From contig NZ_CP117029.1 of the NCBI RefSeq assembly GCF_028551255.1, positions 1,054,001 through 1,118,000 on the forward strand: a DNA stretch of 64,000 bases, read 5' to 3'. Position numbers and translations under genes: made by a program. Below the pieces are notes generated by a model that did no database searches, was not told the DNA's origin, and saw only the letters and a program-made list of their open reading frames with translations. Positions within the stretch are counted from its first letter, which is position 1. Each line of letters opens with the position of its first letter. This stretch comes from Vibrio tubiashii. GTDB lineage: Bacteria; Pseudomonadota; Gammaproteobacteria; Enterobacterales; Vibrionaceae. Below, piece after piece: positions 29,794 through 40,957 of this stretch.

Positions 29794-30499
29794 TGAATAC
29801 ATGTCAGATAATCTGGCAAAAGCAATTTCAAACCCTCTGTTCCCAGCACTAGACAGTATGCTGCGAGCAGGGCGTCATATCTCAAGCGAAGATCTTGATA
29901 ACCATGCATTGTTGTCAGACTTCGAAGTTGAGTTGTCCTCTTTCTATCAACGCTACAACACGGAACTTGTAAAAGCGCCAGAAGGCTTTTTCTATCTGCG
30001 ACCGCGTTCTACGTCTCTGATTGGTCGTAGTGTGCTTTCAGAGCTTGATATGCTGGTAGGTAAGGTATTGTGTTTCCTTTACCTAAGCCCAGAACGTTTG
30101 GCACATGAAGGTATCTTTACTAACCAAGAGCTGTATGAAGAGCTATTGGCCCTTGCCGATGAAGAAAAGCTAATGAAGCTAGTGACCAATCGTGCAACTG
30201 GCTCTGATTTAGACAAAGAGAAGCTTTTTGAAAAAGTCCGTACCTCGCTGCGCCGTTTGCGCCGCCTAGGTATGATCATCAATATTGGTGAAACCGGCAA
30301 ATTTAGCATCAGTGAGTCGGTTTTCCGCTTTGGTGCTGATGTACGAGTTGGTGACGATATGCGTGAAGCGCAGCTGCGCCTAATCCGTGATGGTGAAGCG
30401 GTTGTGCATACTAAAGAGCCAAGCCAAGGTAGCTTACTAGAACAAACTGACAGCGACGATAGCGCTGAACAAGAAATGATGGAAGAGGGTGAAGCATGA
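29774..30499 (+). CDS. mukE: Chromosome partition protein MukE
   Basis: MukE (241 residues) bridges MukF and MukB in the condensin complex and forms a dimer with winged-helix domains. Recognisable segments are [38 protein letters not shown] and [22 protein letters not shown] start at ATG 29774 (MSSTDINEY), which matches E. coli MukE (MSSTNIE) and has AAAGG upstream; a start at 29753 is less likely. Overlaps mukF by 20 bases and mukB by four (ATGA). The C terminus is acidic and poorly conserved. Confidence 0.96.
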   Translation: MSSTDINEYMSDNLAKAISNPLFPALDSMLRAGRHISSEDLDNHALLSDFEVELSSFYQRYNTELVKAPEGFFYLRPRSTSLIGRSVLSELDMLVGKVLCFLYLSPERLAHEGIFTNQELYEELLALADEEKLMKLVTNRATGSDLDKEKLFEKVRTSLRRLRRLGMIINIGETGKFSISESVFRFGADVRVGDDMREAQLRLIRDGEAVVHTKEPSQGSLLEQTDSDDSAEQEMMEEGEA

Positions 30500-33400
30500 T
30501 TGAAAGAGGTAAATATCAATCGCTAACCATGGTCAACTGGAACGGCTTTTTTGCGCGTACTTTTGATATCGATGGGCTAGTCACCACACTTTCTGGTGGT
30601 AACGGTGCAGGTAAGTCGACGACTATGGCTGCGTTTATTACTGCTTTGATTCCCGATCAAACCTTGCTTCACTTCCGTAATACAACGGAAGCGGGTAGTA
30701 GCCAATCTTCTCGCGATAAAGGTCTGTACGGTAAATTACAAGCCGGTGCTTGTTACGCTGCACTCGATGTCGTGAATTCACGTAATCAACGTTTGCTGTT
30801 TGCCGTTAAGCTGCAACAGGTCGCGGGTCGAGACAAGAAAGTCGACATCAAGCCGTTTGTGATTCAAGGCTTACCAAGCCATATCAAACCGACAGATGTG
30901 TTGATCGAAAGCGTTTCAGATACTCAAGCTCGTGTTCGCCAGATCAACGAGGTCAAAGAGTCGATCGGCCAAATTGAAGGCGTACAATTCAAAGCCTTCT
31001 CTTCGATTGTCGATTACCACTCTCAAATGTTTGAGTTCGGCGTTATTCCGAAAAAACTACGCAACTCTAGCGACCGCTCTAAGTTCTATCGTCTGATCGA
31101 GGCATCGCTGTACGGTGGTATCTCAAGTGCGATTACTCGTTCACTTCGCGACTACCTCTTGCCACAAAATGGCGGTGTTAAAAAAGCGTTCCAAGATATG
31201 GAATCAGCGCTGCGTGAAAACCGCATGACACTTGAGGCGATTAAAACCACTCAGGCTGATCGCGACTTGTTTAAACATCTGATCACCGAGTCGACTAACT
31301 ATGTGGCGGCGGATTACATGCGCCATGCTAATGATCGTCGCAACAAACTTGAGCAGACCTTGTCACTGCGCTCTGAGCTGTTTAGCTCGCGTGAAACTTT
31401 GCTAGAACAAAACAACCTGCTCAACCGCGTCCAAGAAGAGCTAGAGCTACTGGTTGAGTCTGAGTCGTCACTAGAGCAAGACTATCAAGCCGCTTCAGAC
31501 CACTTGCAGCTAGTGCAAAACGCATTGCGTCAGCAAGAGAAAATCGAACGCTACCAAGAAGATCTTGAAGAGCTTCAAGGACGCCTTGAAGAGCAGATGA
31601 TGGTAGTAGAAGAAGCACAAGAACGTGTGCTTATGGTTGAAGAACAAGCGACGGTTTCTGAGGAAGAAGTCGATAGCTTGAAGACTCAGCTTGCCGATTA
31701 CCAACAGGCATTGGATGTGCAGCAGACTCGTGCGCTGCAATACCAACAAGCGGTACAGGCATTAGAAAAAGCCAAGCAGCTTTTGCAAAACGAAGATCTA
31801 ACACCAGAATCAGCTCAGGCTTTGGTTGCACAGCTAAAAGATAACGAAGCGCAAAGCACCAATGAACTGCTGGCCACTAAGCACAAGCTTGATATGTCAT
31901 CTGCTGCGGCAGAGCAGTTTGAAACAGCATTAAAACTGGTTAAGAGCATTGTTGGCAATGTGGAACGTAACCAAGCGTCTCAGTCAGCGAAAGCGGCCAT
32001 CGCTCAAGGTCGAGAAGCCCAGCAGCTAGTTCAAAATGAACAGCAGTGGCGCGCGCAGCATCGCGATGTTGAACGTCGTTTACATAAGCAGCGTCAGACT
32101 CAAGAACTGGTTGGCGAATATCAAAAGCAGCACCATGTTGATTTGATTGATGAACTGACCTTTGAGCAAGAGCGTGAACGCCATGCGATGCAAATTGAAT
32201 CACTAGAGATGTCTCAAGAAGAGGTTCGTGAGCAGCGCAGTGAACAGCGCCGCCTAGAGCAAGACGCTTCTGCAGAAATCAAAAAGCTAGAGGCTATCGC
32301 GCCAACTTGGATTGCGGCGCACGATGCACTTGAGTCTCTGCGCGAGCAAAGTGGTGCTGACCTCTACGATAGCCAGTCTGTTATGAGTCATATGCAGGTT
32401 GTGCTAGAAGAAGAGAAGAAGCAGTCTGTTGCTAAAGATAAGTTGTCAGAGCGCCGCACTCAGCTTGAAGGTGAAATTGAGCGTTTAGCTTCTCCTGGTG
32501 GCTCTAATGACCCACGTTTGAAAGGGCTAGCCGATACGCTTGGTGGCGTGTTACTGTCTGAAATTTATGACGATATCACCATTGGTGACGCGCCATATTT
32601 CAGTGCTATGTACGGCCCTGCACGTCATGCGATCGTTGTATCCGATCTATCTGGCATTGAAGAGAAGCTGGTGGAATTGGATGACTGTCCTGAAGACCTT
32701 TACATCATTGAAGGTGATGTCGATGCGTTTGATGACAGTTCGTTCGATGCAGAAGAGCTTGAAGGCGCAGTATGTGTGCGTATGAACGACCGCCAAATGC
32801 GTTACTCACGTTTACCAGAGATTCCTTTGTTTGGTCGTGCTGCGCGTGAACAGCGTTTAGAGCTACTACGTAACGAACGTGAAGAAGTGGTTGAAGAGCA
32901 CGCTAAAGCGGCGTTCGACTCGCAAAAACTTCAGCGTATGTACCAAGCGTTCAACAGCTTTGTTGCGAAACATATTCAGGTGGCATTTGAAGCTGACCCT
33001 GAACAAGCTCTGGCGACCATTCGTGACAAGCGCAATCAGCTTGTACGCGTTCTGGCTGATCTTGACGCTAAAGAGCAACAGCAGCGCAGCCAACTACTTG
33101 GCAGCAAACAAGCCTTAGCGTCGCTGGATAAAATTGCACCGAACATGGCGTTGATTGAAGATGATGCACTATCGGCTCAATTTGAAGAGTTGGAACAGAA
33201 TCTTGCTAAGTTAACCGAAGCCAAGTCATTCGTTACCAATCATGGCAAAGCCATTGCTGAGCTAGAGAAGATCGTTTCAGCACTGGATGCTGACCCAGAA
33301 CAATTTGATGCGCTAGAAGCTGAATATCAAGCGGCTGACCAAAAACTTCAGCAGCTGAAGAAACAAATCTTTGCCCTGTCTGATCTTGTCGAGCGTCGCC

Positions 33401-34953
33401 ACTATTTTGCTTACTCTGACTCGGTTGATTTGCTCAACCAAAGCAGTGAGCTAAGCGATCAGCTAAAAGCGAAGTTAGTTGAAGCAGAACGCGCGCGTAC
33501 TCGTTCTCGTGATGAGCTTAAGCAAGCACAAGGTCAAATGAACCAATACAACCAAGTATTGGCATCACTGAAAAGCTCACATCAAGCCAAGCTAGAAACG
33601 GTTCAGGAGTTCAAACAAGAGCTTCAAGAATACGGTGTGACGGCTGATGAAGGTGCGGCAGAACGTGCTATGCGTCGCCGTGATGAGCTTCAGGAGCGCT
33701 TACATACGTCTCGTTCACGTAAGAGTGAATATGAGCGTACGATTACGTCTACAGAACTTGAGATGAAGTCGCTAGCTAAGCGTTTGAAGAAGGTTCAGAA
33801 AGAGTACGTTGAACTGCGTACTTTCGTTGTAGCTGCGAAAGCGGGTTGGTGCTCGGTGCTGCGTTTGGCGCGTGAGAACGATGTTGAACGTCGCCTGCAT
33901 AAGCGCGAACTGGCTTACATGTCTGATAACGAATTACGCTCGATGTCAGATAAGTCACTCGGTGCGCTTCGCCTGGCTGTGGCCGATAACGAAGACCTAC
34001 GTGATGCGCTTCGCCTCTCTGAAGATAATGCGCGACCAGAGCGCAAAGTTCTGTTCTATATTGCCGTTTACCAACATCTACGTGAGCGTATCCGTCAAGA
34101 TATTATCCGTACCGATGACCCGGTTGAAGCGATTGAAGAGATGGAAGTTGAGCTGGCTCGACTCACGGAAGAGCTGACTCAGCGTGAAAACCGATTAGCA
34201 ATCAGCTCAGAGTCTGTGGCGAGCATTATTAAGAAGACGATTCAGCGAGAGCAAAACCGCATTCGTATGCTCAACCAAGGTCTGTCAAACATCTCGTTTG
34301 GTCAGGTGAAAGGTGTACGTCTAAACGTGAAGATTCGTGAGAGTCACGAAGTGCTTCTCAATGGCTTGTCAGCGCAACAAGAGCAGCATAAAGACTTGTT
34401 CGAATCGCCTCGCTACACCTTCTCGGAAGCTATGGCTAAGTTGTTCCAGCGCGTTAACCCACATATTGATATGGGACAGCGCTCTCCACAGGTGTTGGGT
34501 GAAGAACTTCTCGATTACCGTAACTACCTAGAGCTGAGCGTTGAAGTTAACCGTGGTTCAGATGGTTGGCTACAAGCAGAATCCGGTGCGCTATCTACGG
34601 GTGAAGCGATCGGTACAGGTCAATCGATTCTTCTTATGGTGGTACAGAGCTGGGAAGAAGAGTCGCGTCGTCTGCGTAGTAAAGACATTGTTCCTTGTCG
34701 TCTGTTGTTCCTTGATGAGGCCGCTCGTCTGGATGCTAAGTCGATATCGACCTTGTTTGAACTGTGTGACCGCCTAGACATGCAGCTTCTGATTGCCGCA
34801 CCAGAGAATATCAGCCCTGAAAAAGGCACCACCTACAAGCTAGTACGTAAAGTGTTTAAAGATCACGAGCATGTACACGTGGTAGGCTTGAGAGGCTTTG
34901 GTCAGGAGAAAAAGGCCGCTAGCGAAGTTCAACAACTCGTTGAAGAGCTATAA
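30496..34953 (+). CDS. mukB: Chromosome partition protein MukB
   Basis: The SMC-like ATPase of the MukBEF condensin, 1485 residues. The Walker A motif is [11 protein letters not shown] near residue 36. Long coiled-coil arms run on both sides of a central hinge (about 650-800, containing [20 protein letters not shown]). The C-terminal signature [12 protein letters not shown] near 1364 and Walker [12 protein letters not shown] near 1404 complete the head. Length is nearly identical to E. coli MukB (1486). It is the last gene of the operon, starting within mukE, and is followed by a strong terminator. Confidence 0.98.
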   Translation: MIERGKYQSLTMVNWNGFFARTFDIDGLVTTLSGGNGAGKSTTMAAFITALIPDQTLLHFRNTTEAGSSQSSRDKGLYGKLQAGACYAALDVVNSRNQRLLFAVKLQQVAGRDKKVDIKPFVIQGLPSHIKPTDVLIESVSDTQARVRQINEVKESIGQIEGVQFKAFSSIVDYHSQMFEFGVIPKKLRNSSDRSKFYRLIEASLYGGISSAITRSLRDYLLPQNGGVKKAFQDMESALRENRMTLEAIKTTQADRDLFKHLITESTNYVAADYMRHANDRRNKLEQTLSLRSELFSSRETLLEQNNLLNRVQEELELLVESESSLEQDYQAASDHLQLVQNALRQQEKIERYQEDLEELQGRLEEQMMVVEEAQERVLMVEEQATVSEEEVDSLKTQLADYQQALDVQQTRALQYQQAVQALEKAKQLLQNEDLTPESAQALVAQLKDNEAQSTNELLATKHKLDMSSAAAEQFETALKLVKSIVGNVERNQASQSAKAAIAQGREAQQLVQNEQQWRAQHRDVERRLHKQRQTQELVGEYQKQHHVDLIDELTFEQERERHAMQIESLEMSQEEVREQRSEQRRLEQDASAEIKKLEAIAPTWIAAHDALESLREQSGADLYDSQSVMSHMQVVLEEEKKQSVAKDKLSERRTQLEGEIERLASPGGSNDPRLKGLADTLGGVLLSEIYDDITIGDAPYFSAMYGPARHAIVVSDLSGIEEKLVELDDCPEDLYIIEGDVDAFDDSSFDAEELEGAVCVRMNDRQMRYSRLPEIPLFGRAAREQRLELLRNEREEVVEEHAKAAFDSQKLQRMYQAFNSFVAKHIQVAFEADPEQALATIRDKRNQLVRVLADLDAKEQQQRSQLLGSKQALASLDKIAPNMALIEDDALSAQFEELEQNLAKLTEAKSFVTNHGKAIAELEKIVSALDADPEQFDALEAEYQAADQKLQQLKKQIFALSDLVERRHYFAYSDSVDLLNQSSELSDQLKAKLVEAERARTRSRDELKQAQGQMNQYNQVLASLKSSHQAKLETVQEFKQELQEYGVTADEGAAERAMRRRDELQERLHTSRSRKSEYERTITSTELEMKSLAKRLKKVQKEYVELRTFVVAAKAGWCSVLRLARENDVERRLHKRELAYMSDNELRSMSDKSLGALRLAVADNEDLRDALRLSEDNARPERKVLFYIAVYQHLRERIRQDIIRTDDPVEAIEEMEVELARLTEELTQRENRLAISSESVASIIKKTIQREQNRIRMLNQGLSNISFGQVKGVRLNVKIRESHEVLLNGLSAQQEQHKDLFESPRYTFSEAMAKLFQRVNPHIDMGQRSPQVLGEELLDYRNYLELSVEVNRGSDGWLQAESGALSTGEAIGTGQSILLMVVQSWEEESRRLRSKDIVPCRLLFLDEAARLDAKSISTLFELCDRLDMQLLIAAPENISPEKGTTYKLVRKVFKDHEHVHVVGLRGFGQEKKAASEVQQLVEEL

Positions 34954-34969
34954 ACACAAGCCAAATGGT

Positions 34970-34998
34970 AAATGCCCGCTAACTTAGCGGGCATTTTT
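34970..34998. terminator. Bidirectional terminator between mukB and the AraC regulator
   Basis: Stem AAATGCCCGCT / AGCGGGCATTT with loop AACT and T-run; convergent genes. Confidence 0.88.
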
Positions 34999-36031
34999 AT
35001 TTAGTGGTAATCGCTTGGTTTCGAAACTGTTTTGGCGAGTAACCACTCCATCTGCGAAACGCATGGCGGAAATTGGCACTGTCAGAAAAACCTATCCGCT
35101 CGGAAATTTCTTCAATGTTTAAGCCTGTTGAAACAAGGTAGTGTTTAGCCAGATGAAAACGAACGTGGTCGAGGAGTTGTTGGTAGCTTGTTTGTTCAGC
35201 TTTTAGGTGTCGCCTTAGTGTTCGAGATGACATACCGAGCTGGGTTGAAAGCGTTTCGATGGAGGGGTAGTTGCCCGGACTTTCGACAAACATCTGAGTA
35301 ATCTTCTCTTTTAAGCTTGGTGTGCTGCTGACTTTCGCTAACATCTCATCGCAAGACTTCAAACACATCTGTAGTGTCATGGCATTCGCTGATGGTAGCG
35401 GGTCGTGCAAGCTACTCGCGTCAAACTCCCATTCTAGCTCTTGGCAATCGAATTCGATTTGGCAGCGAAACAGTTCGTTGTAGGCGTCGCCATATTCTGG
35501 TTTAGGGTATGGGAATTTAAGCACATAAGAAGGAAAGGGCTGCTGCATGACTTCTTCACACAGGTTTTGAATTGCGGCAAACCAATACTCACAGCAAAAA
35601 GGCAGCAGTGAATCGAGGTCGATCAGTTGCTCGGCGCGAAAGTAACCGCGATCTTGTTCAATCCACATTTTCTTTCTCAGCACGGGGCCGGCAAGGCGTA
35701 GATATTTGAAACCAAGCAATAAAGCGTCGAGTAAAGTGCTGCTGCTAAAGGCGGCATAACCCAGAACACCAAAGTCACTGAAACGCGCCTGTTGACCGAC
35801 TTTTAAGCCCAGATCGGGCTCGTTGGATAGGCTCACTGCATTACTGAAAATGATCAACTTTTGGGCGAGGGTGATATGTGTTTCAGGGCAATAAAGCTCG
35901 GCAAGCGATATACCACTTCCTTCAAGCAGTTCCTCGACCGGGATCTGGTTTTCTAGATATCTTGTCAGTAGTTGCACGTCAAGAATACCAAATGCCTGCA
36001 TGTCGGGTTCATAAACCGCGCTATACTCCAT
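34997..36031 (-). CDS. AraC-family regulator of the adjacent alcohol/aldehyde module
   Basis: A 344-residue AraC/XylS-type regulator. The N-terminal half fits the arabinose-binding-like domain of the OruR/AlkR group (about 20-210; GLKVGQQARFSDFGVLGYA), and the C-terminal part has two helix-turn-helix motifs (MSSRTLRRHLKAEQTSYQQLL and EEISERIGFSDSANFRHAFRRW, cited only by MSSRTLRRHL and IGFSDSANFRHAF). It is divergent from the aldehyde dehydrogenase gene across 165 bases, so it very likely controls that operon. The ligand is unknown; long-chain alcohols, aldehydes or fatty acids are plausible from context. Confidence 0.85.
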   Translation of the reverse strand: MEYSAVYEPDMQAFGILDVQLLTRYLENQIPVEELLEGSGISLAELYCPETHITLAQKLIIFSNAVSLSNEPDLGLKVGQQARFSDFGVLGYAAFSSSTLLDALLLGFKYLRLAGPVLRKKMWIEQDRGYFRAEQLIDLDSLLPFCCEYWFAAIQNLCEEVMQQPFPSYVLKFPYPKPEYGDAYNELFRCQIEFDCQELEWEFDASSLHDPLPSANAMTLQMCLKSCDEMLAKVSSTPSLKEKITQMFVESPGNYPSIETLSTQLGMSSRTLRRHLKAEQTSYQQLLDHVRFHLAKHYLVSTGLNIEEISERIGFSDSANFRHAFRRWSGYSPKQFRNQAITTK

Positions 36032-36196
36032 TTCCCTTCCTTAATGTGATGCGAGTTTCATGCTTATTTATAGCGCAATGATTTGACTAGGTCTGTTATT
36101 CGTGTCCGAATTTCACCGATTTATGTCTTTCTCACACCTGTGCATGATGTTAATGAAATGTTGTAATGAGCCATTGAGATAAGCGAGGTACCTCAG

Positions 36197-37675
36197 ATGA
36201 ACATGATGACAACCAATTTAGCCGAGCAAGAGACACAGCACTGCGATAGTCCGGAAGGTGAACTGACAGCTTGGTTTAATGAACTTCAACTGGGATACAA
36301 AAAAGAACCGCTACCAAGTTTAGCGGTAAGAAAACAGCGTTTAAAAGCCCTTAAGAAACAGCTTTCACGCTACCAAGATGTGTTAGCGGACGCGATGAGT
36401 GAAGACTTTGGCGGACGCAGTCATACCGAATCGATTATGGCGGATGTTCTCGCGCCGATACTGGATATTAATCATGTATTAAGTCATATCGGCAAGTGGA
36501 TGAAGCCTAGCAGGCGTCCAACGGAATGGTTATTCAAAGGTAATAAGCTAGAGGTGAGATACCAGCCAAAAGGTGTGGTGGGGATTATCTGCCCTTGGAA
36601 TTTCCCAATTTATCTCTCTGTTGGCCCATTGATTACCGCGCTCGCGGCAGGCAACCGTTGCATGATTAAAATGCCGCCGAACTGTCCTGCAACCACTAAA
36701 GTGCTTACTCAGCTTCTTAGTGAGATCTATTCAACCAACATCGTCCGTATTGTCGAGGGTAATCACCCTCAAGCGATGGAAATTTCGAACCTTCCGTTCA
36801 ATCATCTCATTTTTACTGGTTCACCTAAGAGCGGCAAAGTCATCATGGCGAACGCGGCAGCGAACCTAACTCCGGTTACTTTGGAGCTAGGTGGCAAGTC
36901 TCCTGTTGTTGTTTTTGATGATTACGATATCGAGCAGGCAGCACAGCGTATCGCTCATGGTAAAGGGTTCAACTCTGGGCAGATCTGTATTGCACCTGAC
37001 TATGCCTTTGTGCCCGAAGAGAAAGTTGACCAGCTTGTCGCTGCGGTGTCCCATGCGCACAAAGAAATGTACACCACTATTGAAGGAAATCATGACTATA
37101 CCTCGCTGGTTGATGATGCTCAGACGCAACGCTTCCATGAGTTGCTAGATGACGCCCGTGAAAAGGGGGCGGTTATTACTCAGTGCTTAGAGGATGGGGA
37201 AGGGCGTAAAACACCTTTGTATATTGCTACCCAATTAACCCCAGAGATGCGCATCTGCCAAGAAGAGATTTTTGGCCCACTTCTTCCTGTGCATGGCTAC
37301 CAGAACATAGAACAAGTCATTGATTATATTACGCAGCGTCCAAGACCTCTGGCTTGCTATTTGTTTAGTCATGACCAGCAACAGCGTGAAATCTTGCTTA
37401 CTCGAACCCATAGCGGTGGCGTGACGATCAATGATTGGGGATGGCATGTACTGAATCACTCGGTACCATTTGGCGGAGTGGGCAACTCTGGCATGGGTAA
37501 CTATCACGGTGAAGAAGGGTTCAGAGAGCTTAGCCATGCGCGCAGTGTATTTCAGATGCGTAAGTGGTTTCCAATTGAGTTGTTTGCGCCCCCATACGGC
37601 AATCCCATTCAAAAATTGGCGGTTCGATTTTTCGTTGGTAAACCGGACCCTACATTAAAAAATCAAACTAAGTAA
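36197..37675 (+). CDS. Aldehyde dehydrogenase (coniferyl-aldehyde-dehydrogenase-like)
   Basis: A 492-residue NAD(P)-dependent aldehyde dehydrogenase. The coenzyme-loop PWNFP near residue 133, the general-base motif LELGGKSP near 230, and the catalytic Cys in NSGQICIAPDY near 266 are all present. The family is usually annotated as coniferyl aldehyde dehydrogenase; AlkH-type enzymes that oxidise medium- and long-chain aldehydes are related. The next genes code for an acyl-CoA ligase and a GMC alcohol dehydrogenase, so oxidation of a fatty aldehyde is the better guess than of an aromatic one. First gene of the operon. No membrane segment is clear. Confidence 0.87.
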   Translation: MNMMTTNLAEQETQHCDSPEGELTAWFNELQLGYKKEPLPSLAVRKQRLKALKKQLSRYQDVLADAMSEDFGGRSHTESIMADVLAPILDINHVLSHIGKWMKPSRRPTEWLFKGNKLEVRYQPKGVVGIICPWNFPIYLSVGPLITALAAGNRCMIKMPPNCPATTKVLTQLLSEIYSTNIVRIVEGNHPQAMEISNLPFNHLIFTGSPKSGKVIMANAAANLTPVTLELGGKSPVVVFDDYDIEQAAQRIAHGKGFNSGQICIAPDYAFVPEEKVDQLVAAVSHAHKEMYTTIEGNHDYTSLVDDAQTQRFHELLDDAREKGAVITQCLEDGEGRKTPLYIATQLTPEMRICQEEIFGPLLPVHGYQNIEQVIDYITQRPRPLACYLFSHDQQQREILLTRTHSGGVTINDWGWHVLNHSVPFGGVGNSGMGNYHGEEGFRELSHARSVFQMRKWFPIELFAPPYGNPIQKLAVRFFVGKPDPTLKNQTK

Positions 37676-37713
37676 CATCGATAAGTTGGCTAACTAGCTA
37701 GAGGAGAACATGG

Positions 37714-39279
37714 ATGCATAACCTTGCTGTCAACCTAGAGCGCAGTGCTGCGCTGTTTCCAAATAAACGTGCTTTACAAATGGGCGCACAGTCGCTGAGC
37801 TACCAAGAGTTTGATCAGCTCTCCAGTAAAGTCGCTTTCCAATTGAAACAGCTTGGGCTTGAAACTGGAGATAAAGTGGCGCTTTCGTGTCCTAACATTA
37901 TCTACTTCCCAATCGCATACTATGGAATTTTAAAAGCGGGTTGTGTGGTTGTTCCTCTCAATGTGCTGTTCAAATCACGAGAAGTGGCATATCACCTACA
38001 AGATTCTGATGCCAAAGCTTACTTGTGTTTTGAAGGCACCCCAGAACTTCCCATTGGTGAATATGGTCGAGCCGGTTTTGAACAGGTGGAGTCTTGTTTG
38101 CATTTTGTGCCAATGGCAGCGACCAACCAAAGCAGCGGAGACAACTTTAATCACTGGCTGCAAAGCGAAGCCACTGAGTTCGAGTCAGTTTGCCGTGATG
38201 GAGATGATACGGCTGTCATTTTGTATACCTCAGGAACAACAGGACAGCCAAAGGGCGCTGAACTGTCTCATACCAATATGATGACTAATGCCATGTCATC
38301 GCAATACCTGCTTCGATTAGAGCATGGTGACACCACTATGTTAACCCTGCCACTGTTCCATAGTTTCGGGCAAACCGTGATGATGAATGCGGCGGTATTG
38401 ACGGGTGCGGATATGGTGCTGATCCCAAGATTTGAACCAAAATCAGTGCTAGAGGAAATCGTCGAGCATGGTGTCACTATCTTTGCTGGGGTACCAACCA
38501 TGTATATCGCCCTACTCAAAGCAGGAGAGCAGTTACCAGAGCATTGTGAACAAGTTAAAAACAGCTTGCGACTCAGTGCCTCAGGTGGGGCCTCTTTACC
38601 GGTAGAAGTGTTGCGCCAGTTTGAATCACGATTTGAGGTGCCAATTTTGGAAGGGTATGGGCTGTCTGAAACAGCGCCTGTGGCTACCTTTAACCATTTA
38701 GATAGTGAACGCTTACCCGGTAGTGTCGGCCAGCCTCTTTGTGGGCATATGGTTAAGATAGTCGATAGCCTAGGTCAGAAACTCGCGACAGGAGAACTGG
38801 GTGAGATTTGCATTAAGAGCCCAAGCGTGATGAAAGGCTACTACCAAAGACCTCAAGCGACCGAAGAAGCGCTAAAAGACGGCTGGTTCTTCTCTGGTGA
38901 TATTGGCCGACTTGATGAGCACGGTAATCTGTTCATTGTCGATCGAGTCAAAGATATGATCATTCGTGGTGGTTACAATGTCTACCCACGTGAAATTGAA
39001 GAAGTGCTCATGTGTCACCCTGAGGTTGAAATGGTCGCCGTTGTTGGTGAGCAGGATGATGTTTTAGGTGAGGAGATTCATGCTCACGTCGTTTTACGCG
39101 ACAGTTCCGATGTTCGTGGAGAACAACTGGTCGCTTGGGCAAAAGAGCAGTTAGCAGATTACAAGTATCCGCGCCGAGTCTTTGTCCGAGCTTCGTTACC
39201 AATGACGGCAACAGGAAAGATTCTTAAACGCGAACTTCACCCACTTAGTGTCGAGGAACTGGTGGATGGACAGTTATGA
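37714..39279 (+). CDS. Acyl-CoA synthetase (AMP-forming, AlkK-like)
   Basis: A 521-residue acid-CoA ligase of the ANL superfamily. The ATP-binding loop is ILYTSGTTGQPKGAELSH near residue 170, the A5 motif is EGYGLSETAP near 315, the A7 motif SGDIGRLDEHG near 390, and the A10 Lys is in MTATGKILKREL near the C terminus. An AGAGGAGA ribosome site precedes ATG 37714. It would activate the carboxylic acid made by the upstream aldehyde dehydrogenase to its CoA thioester for beta-oxidation. Medium- or long-chain substrate is inferred from neighbours; the chain length cannot be set from sequence. Confidence 0.88.
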   Translation: MHNLAVNLERSAALFPNKRALQMGAQSLSYQEFDQLSSKVAFQLKQLGLETGDKVALSCPNIIYFPIAYYGILKAGCVVVPLNVLFKSREVAYHLQDSDAKAYLCFEGTPELPIGEYGRAGFEQVESCLHFVPMAATNQSSGDNFNHWLQSEATEFESVCRDGDDTAVILYTSGTTGQPKGAELSHTNMMTNAMSSQYLLRLEHGDTTMLTLPLFHSFGQTVMMNAAVLTGADMVLIPRFEPKSVLEEIVEHGVTIFAGVPTMYIALLKAGEQLPEHCEQVKNSLRLSASGGASLPVEVLRQFESRFEVPILEGYGLSETAPVATFNHLDSERLPGSVGQPLCGHMVKIVDSLGQKLATGELGEICIKSPSVMKGYYQRPQATEEALKDGWFFSGDIGRLDEHGNLFIVDRVKDMIIRGGYNVYPREIEEVLMCHPEVEMVAVVGEQDDVLGEEIHAHVVLRDSSDVRGEQLVAWAKEQLADYKYPRRVFVRASLPMTATGKILKRELHPLSVEELVDGQL

Positions 39280-40900
39280 TTTCATTATTGTTGGTGGCGG
39301 CTCCGCGGGTTGCGTACTAGCAGCTCGTCTGTCCGAAGACCCCAATACCAGTGTTTGCCTGTTGGAAGCTGGTGGTAAAGACACCAGCCCCTTTATCCAT
39401 ACTCCGGTTGGTATGGTTGCCATGATGCCGACAAAATACAATAACTGGGGATTCGAAACAGTAGCGCAGCCGGGGCTCAATGGACGCAAAGGTTATCAGC
39501 CACGGGGAAAAACATTGGGTGGTTCTAGCTCAATTAACGCCATGATGTATGCCCGTGGACACCGCTATGACTATGATTTGTGGGCAAGCTTAGGCAACGA
39601 AGGCTGGAGCTATGATGAGTGTTTACCTTACTTCAAAAAAGCCGAACATAACGAAGTCCATAATGATGAGTTTCATGGTCAAGGTGGACCGCTGAATGTT
39701 GCTGATCTGCGTTGTCCAAGTGAGATGCTAGAGAAGTATCTACAGGCTTGTGAGTCGGTCGGTGTGCCGCGTAACAAAGACATCAACGGCTCAGATCAGC
39801 TTGGCGCGATGGCCACCCAAGTGACTCAACTCAATGGTGAGCGTTGTAGTGCCGCCAAAGCCTACCTTACTCCCAATCTATCTCGCCCCAATCTGACGGT
39901 AGTGACTAAAGCCACGACACATAAAGTCTTGTTTCGCGATAAGCGTGCGATTGGGGTGGAGTATGGCTTAGCGGGAAAACGATTCCAGATTAGGTGCCGC
40001 AAAGAAGTGATCCTTTCGGCTGGCGCATTTGGTTCGCCACAACTCCTATTGCTTTCCGGTGTGGGTCCGAAGCAAGAGTTGGACAAACACGGTATTTATC
40101 AGGTTCATGAGCTATCTGGTGTCGGTGAGAACTTGCAGGATCATATTGACCTGATTCATTCCTACAAATGCAGTGCAAAGAAGTCGACGTTTGGTATATC
40201 ACTTCAAATGGCCGCGGAGATGAGCAAGGCGCTTCCTGAATGGCGGCGTCATCGGAGCGGAAAACTAACCAGCAATTATGCTGAGGGAATAGGGTTCTTT
40301 TGTTCTGATGATGATGTGAAAATTCCGGATGTTGAATTTGTTTTCGTTGTCGCTGTGGTTGACGACCATGCTAGGAAAATCCACTTAAGTCATGGATTCA
40401 GTAGCCATATCACCTTGCTGCGGCCTAAGAGCAAAGGCACGGTGAAACTAAGAAGCGCAGACCCGTACGACTCTCCGCGAATTGATCCCGCGTTTTTTAG
40501 TCACCCTGATGATATGCCTGTCATGATTAAGGCGTGGAAAAAACAGCATCAAATGTTAGAAAGCGAGGCGTTTGATGATGTTCGAGGAGACAACTTCTAT
40601 CCTGTCGATGCAATTGATGATAAGGCGATAGAGCAAGATATTCGTAATCGCGCTGACACTCAATATCATCCCGTCGGGACCTGTAAAATGGGGACAGAGC
40701 AAGACCCACTCGCTGTGGTAGACAATCAACTTTGTGTGTACGGATTAGAGGGCTTAAGAGTGGTTGATGCCTCAGTTATGCCCACTTTAATCGGTGGAAA
40801 CACCAATGCACCGACGATAATGATTGCCGAAAAAGTGGCGGATAAAATTAAGTTAAAATACGGCTTGTGCAAGGAGCATACTGGCGAGTGTTTGGCTTAA
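39266..40900 (+). CDS. GMC-family alcohol dehydrogenase (AlkJ-like)
   Basis: A 544-residue flavoprotein of the glucose-methanol-choline family. The FAD-binding N terminus is DFIIVGGGSAGCVLAARLS, the GMC signature 1 appears as RGKTLGGSSSINAM near residue 85, signature 2 as SAGAFGSPQLLLLSGVGP near 255, and the catalytic His is in YHPVGTCKMG near 470. It resembles Pseudomonas AlkJ over its length as I remember that sequence. AlkJ is a membrane-associated, quinone-linked alcohol dehydrogenase. ATG 39266 has GAGGA seven bases upstream and overlaps the ligase gene by 14 bases; GTG 39248 is less likely. Confidence 0.88.
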   Translation: MDSYDFIIVGGGSAGCVLAARLSEDPNTSVCLLEAGGKDTSPFIHTPVGMVAMMPTKYNNWGFETVAQPGLNGRKGYQPRGKTLGGSSSINAMMYARGHRYDYDLWASLGNEGWSYDECLPYFKKAEHNEVHNDEFHGQGGPLNVADLRCPSEMLEKYLQACESVGVPRNKDINGSDQLGAMATQVTQLNGERCSAAKAYLTPNLSRPNLTVVTKATTHKVLFRDKRAIGVEYGLAGKRFQIRCRKEVILSAGAFGSPQLLLLSGVGPKQELDKHGIYQVHELSGVGENLQDHIDLIHSYKCSAKKSTFGISLQMAAEMSKALPEWRRHRSGKLTSNYAEGIGFFCSDDDVKIPDVEFVFVVAVVDDHARKIHLSHGFSSHITLLRPKSKGTVKLRSADPYDSPRIDPAFFSHPDDMPVMIKAWKKQHQMLESEAFDDVRGDNFYPVDAIDDKAIEQDIRNRADTQYHPVGTCKMGTEQDPLAVVDNQLCVYGLEGLRVVDASVMPTLIGGNTNAPTIMIAEKVADKIKLKYGLCKEHTGECLA

Positions 40901-40919
40901 TCGTTGAACTAAGGCGATT

Positions 40920-40946
40920 AAAAAACCCGCTTGTCGCGGGTTTTTG
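40920..40946. terminator. Bidirectional terminator after the AlkJ-like gene
   Basis: Stem AAAAACCCGC / GCGGGTTTTT with loop TTGTC between convergent genes. Confidence 0.9.
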
Positions 40947-40957
40947 TTATTAGAGGT

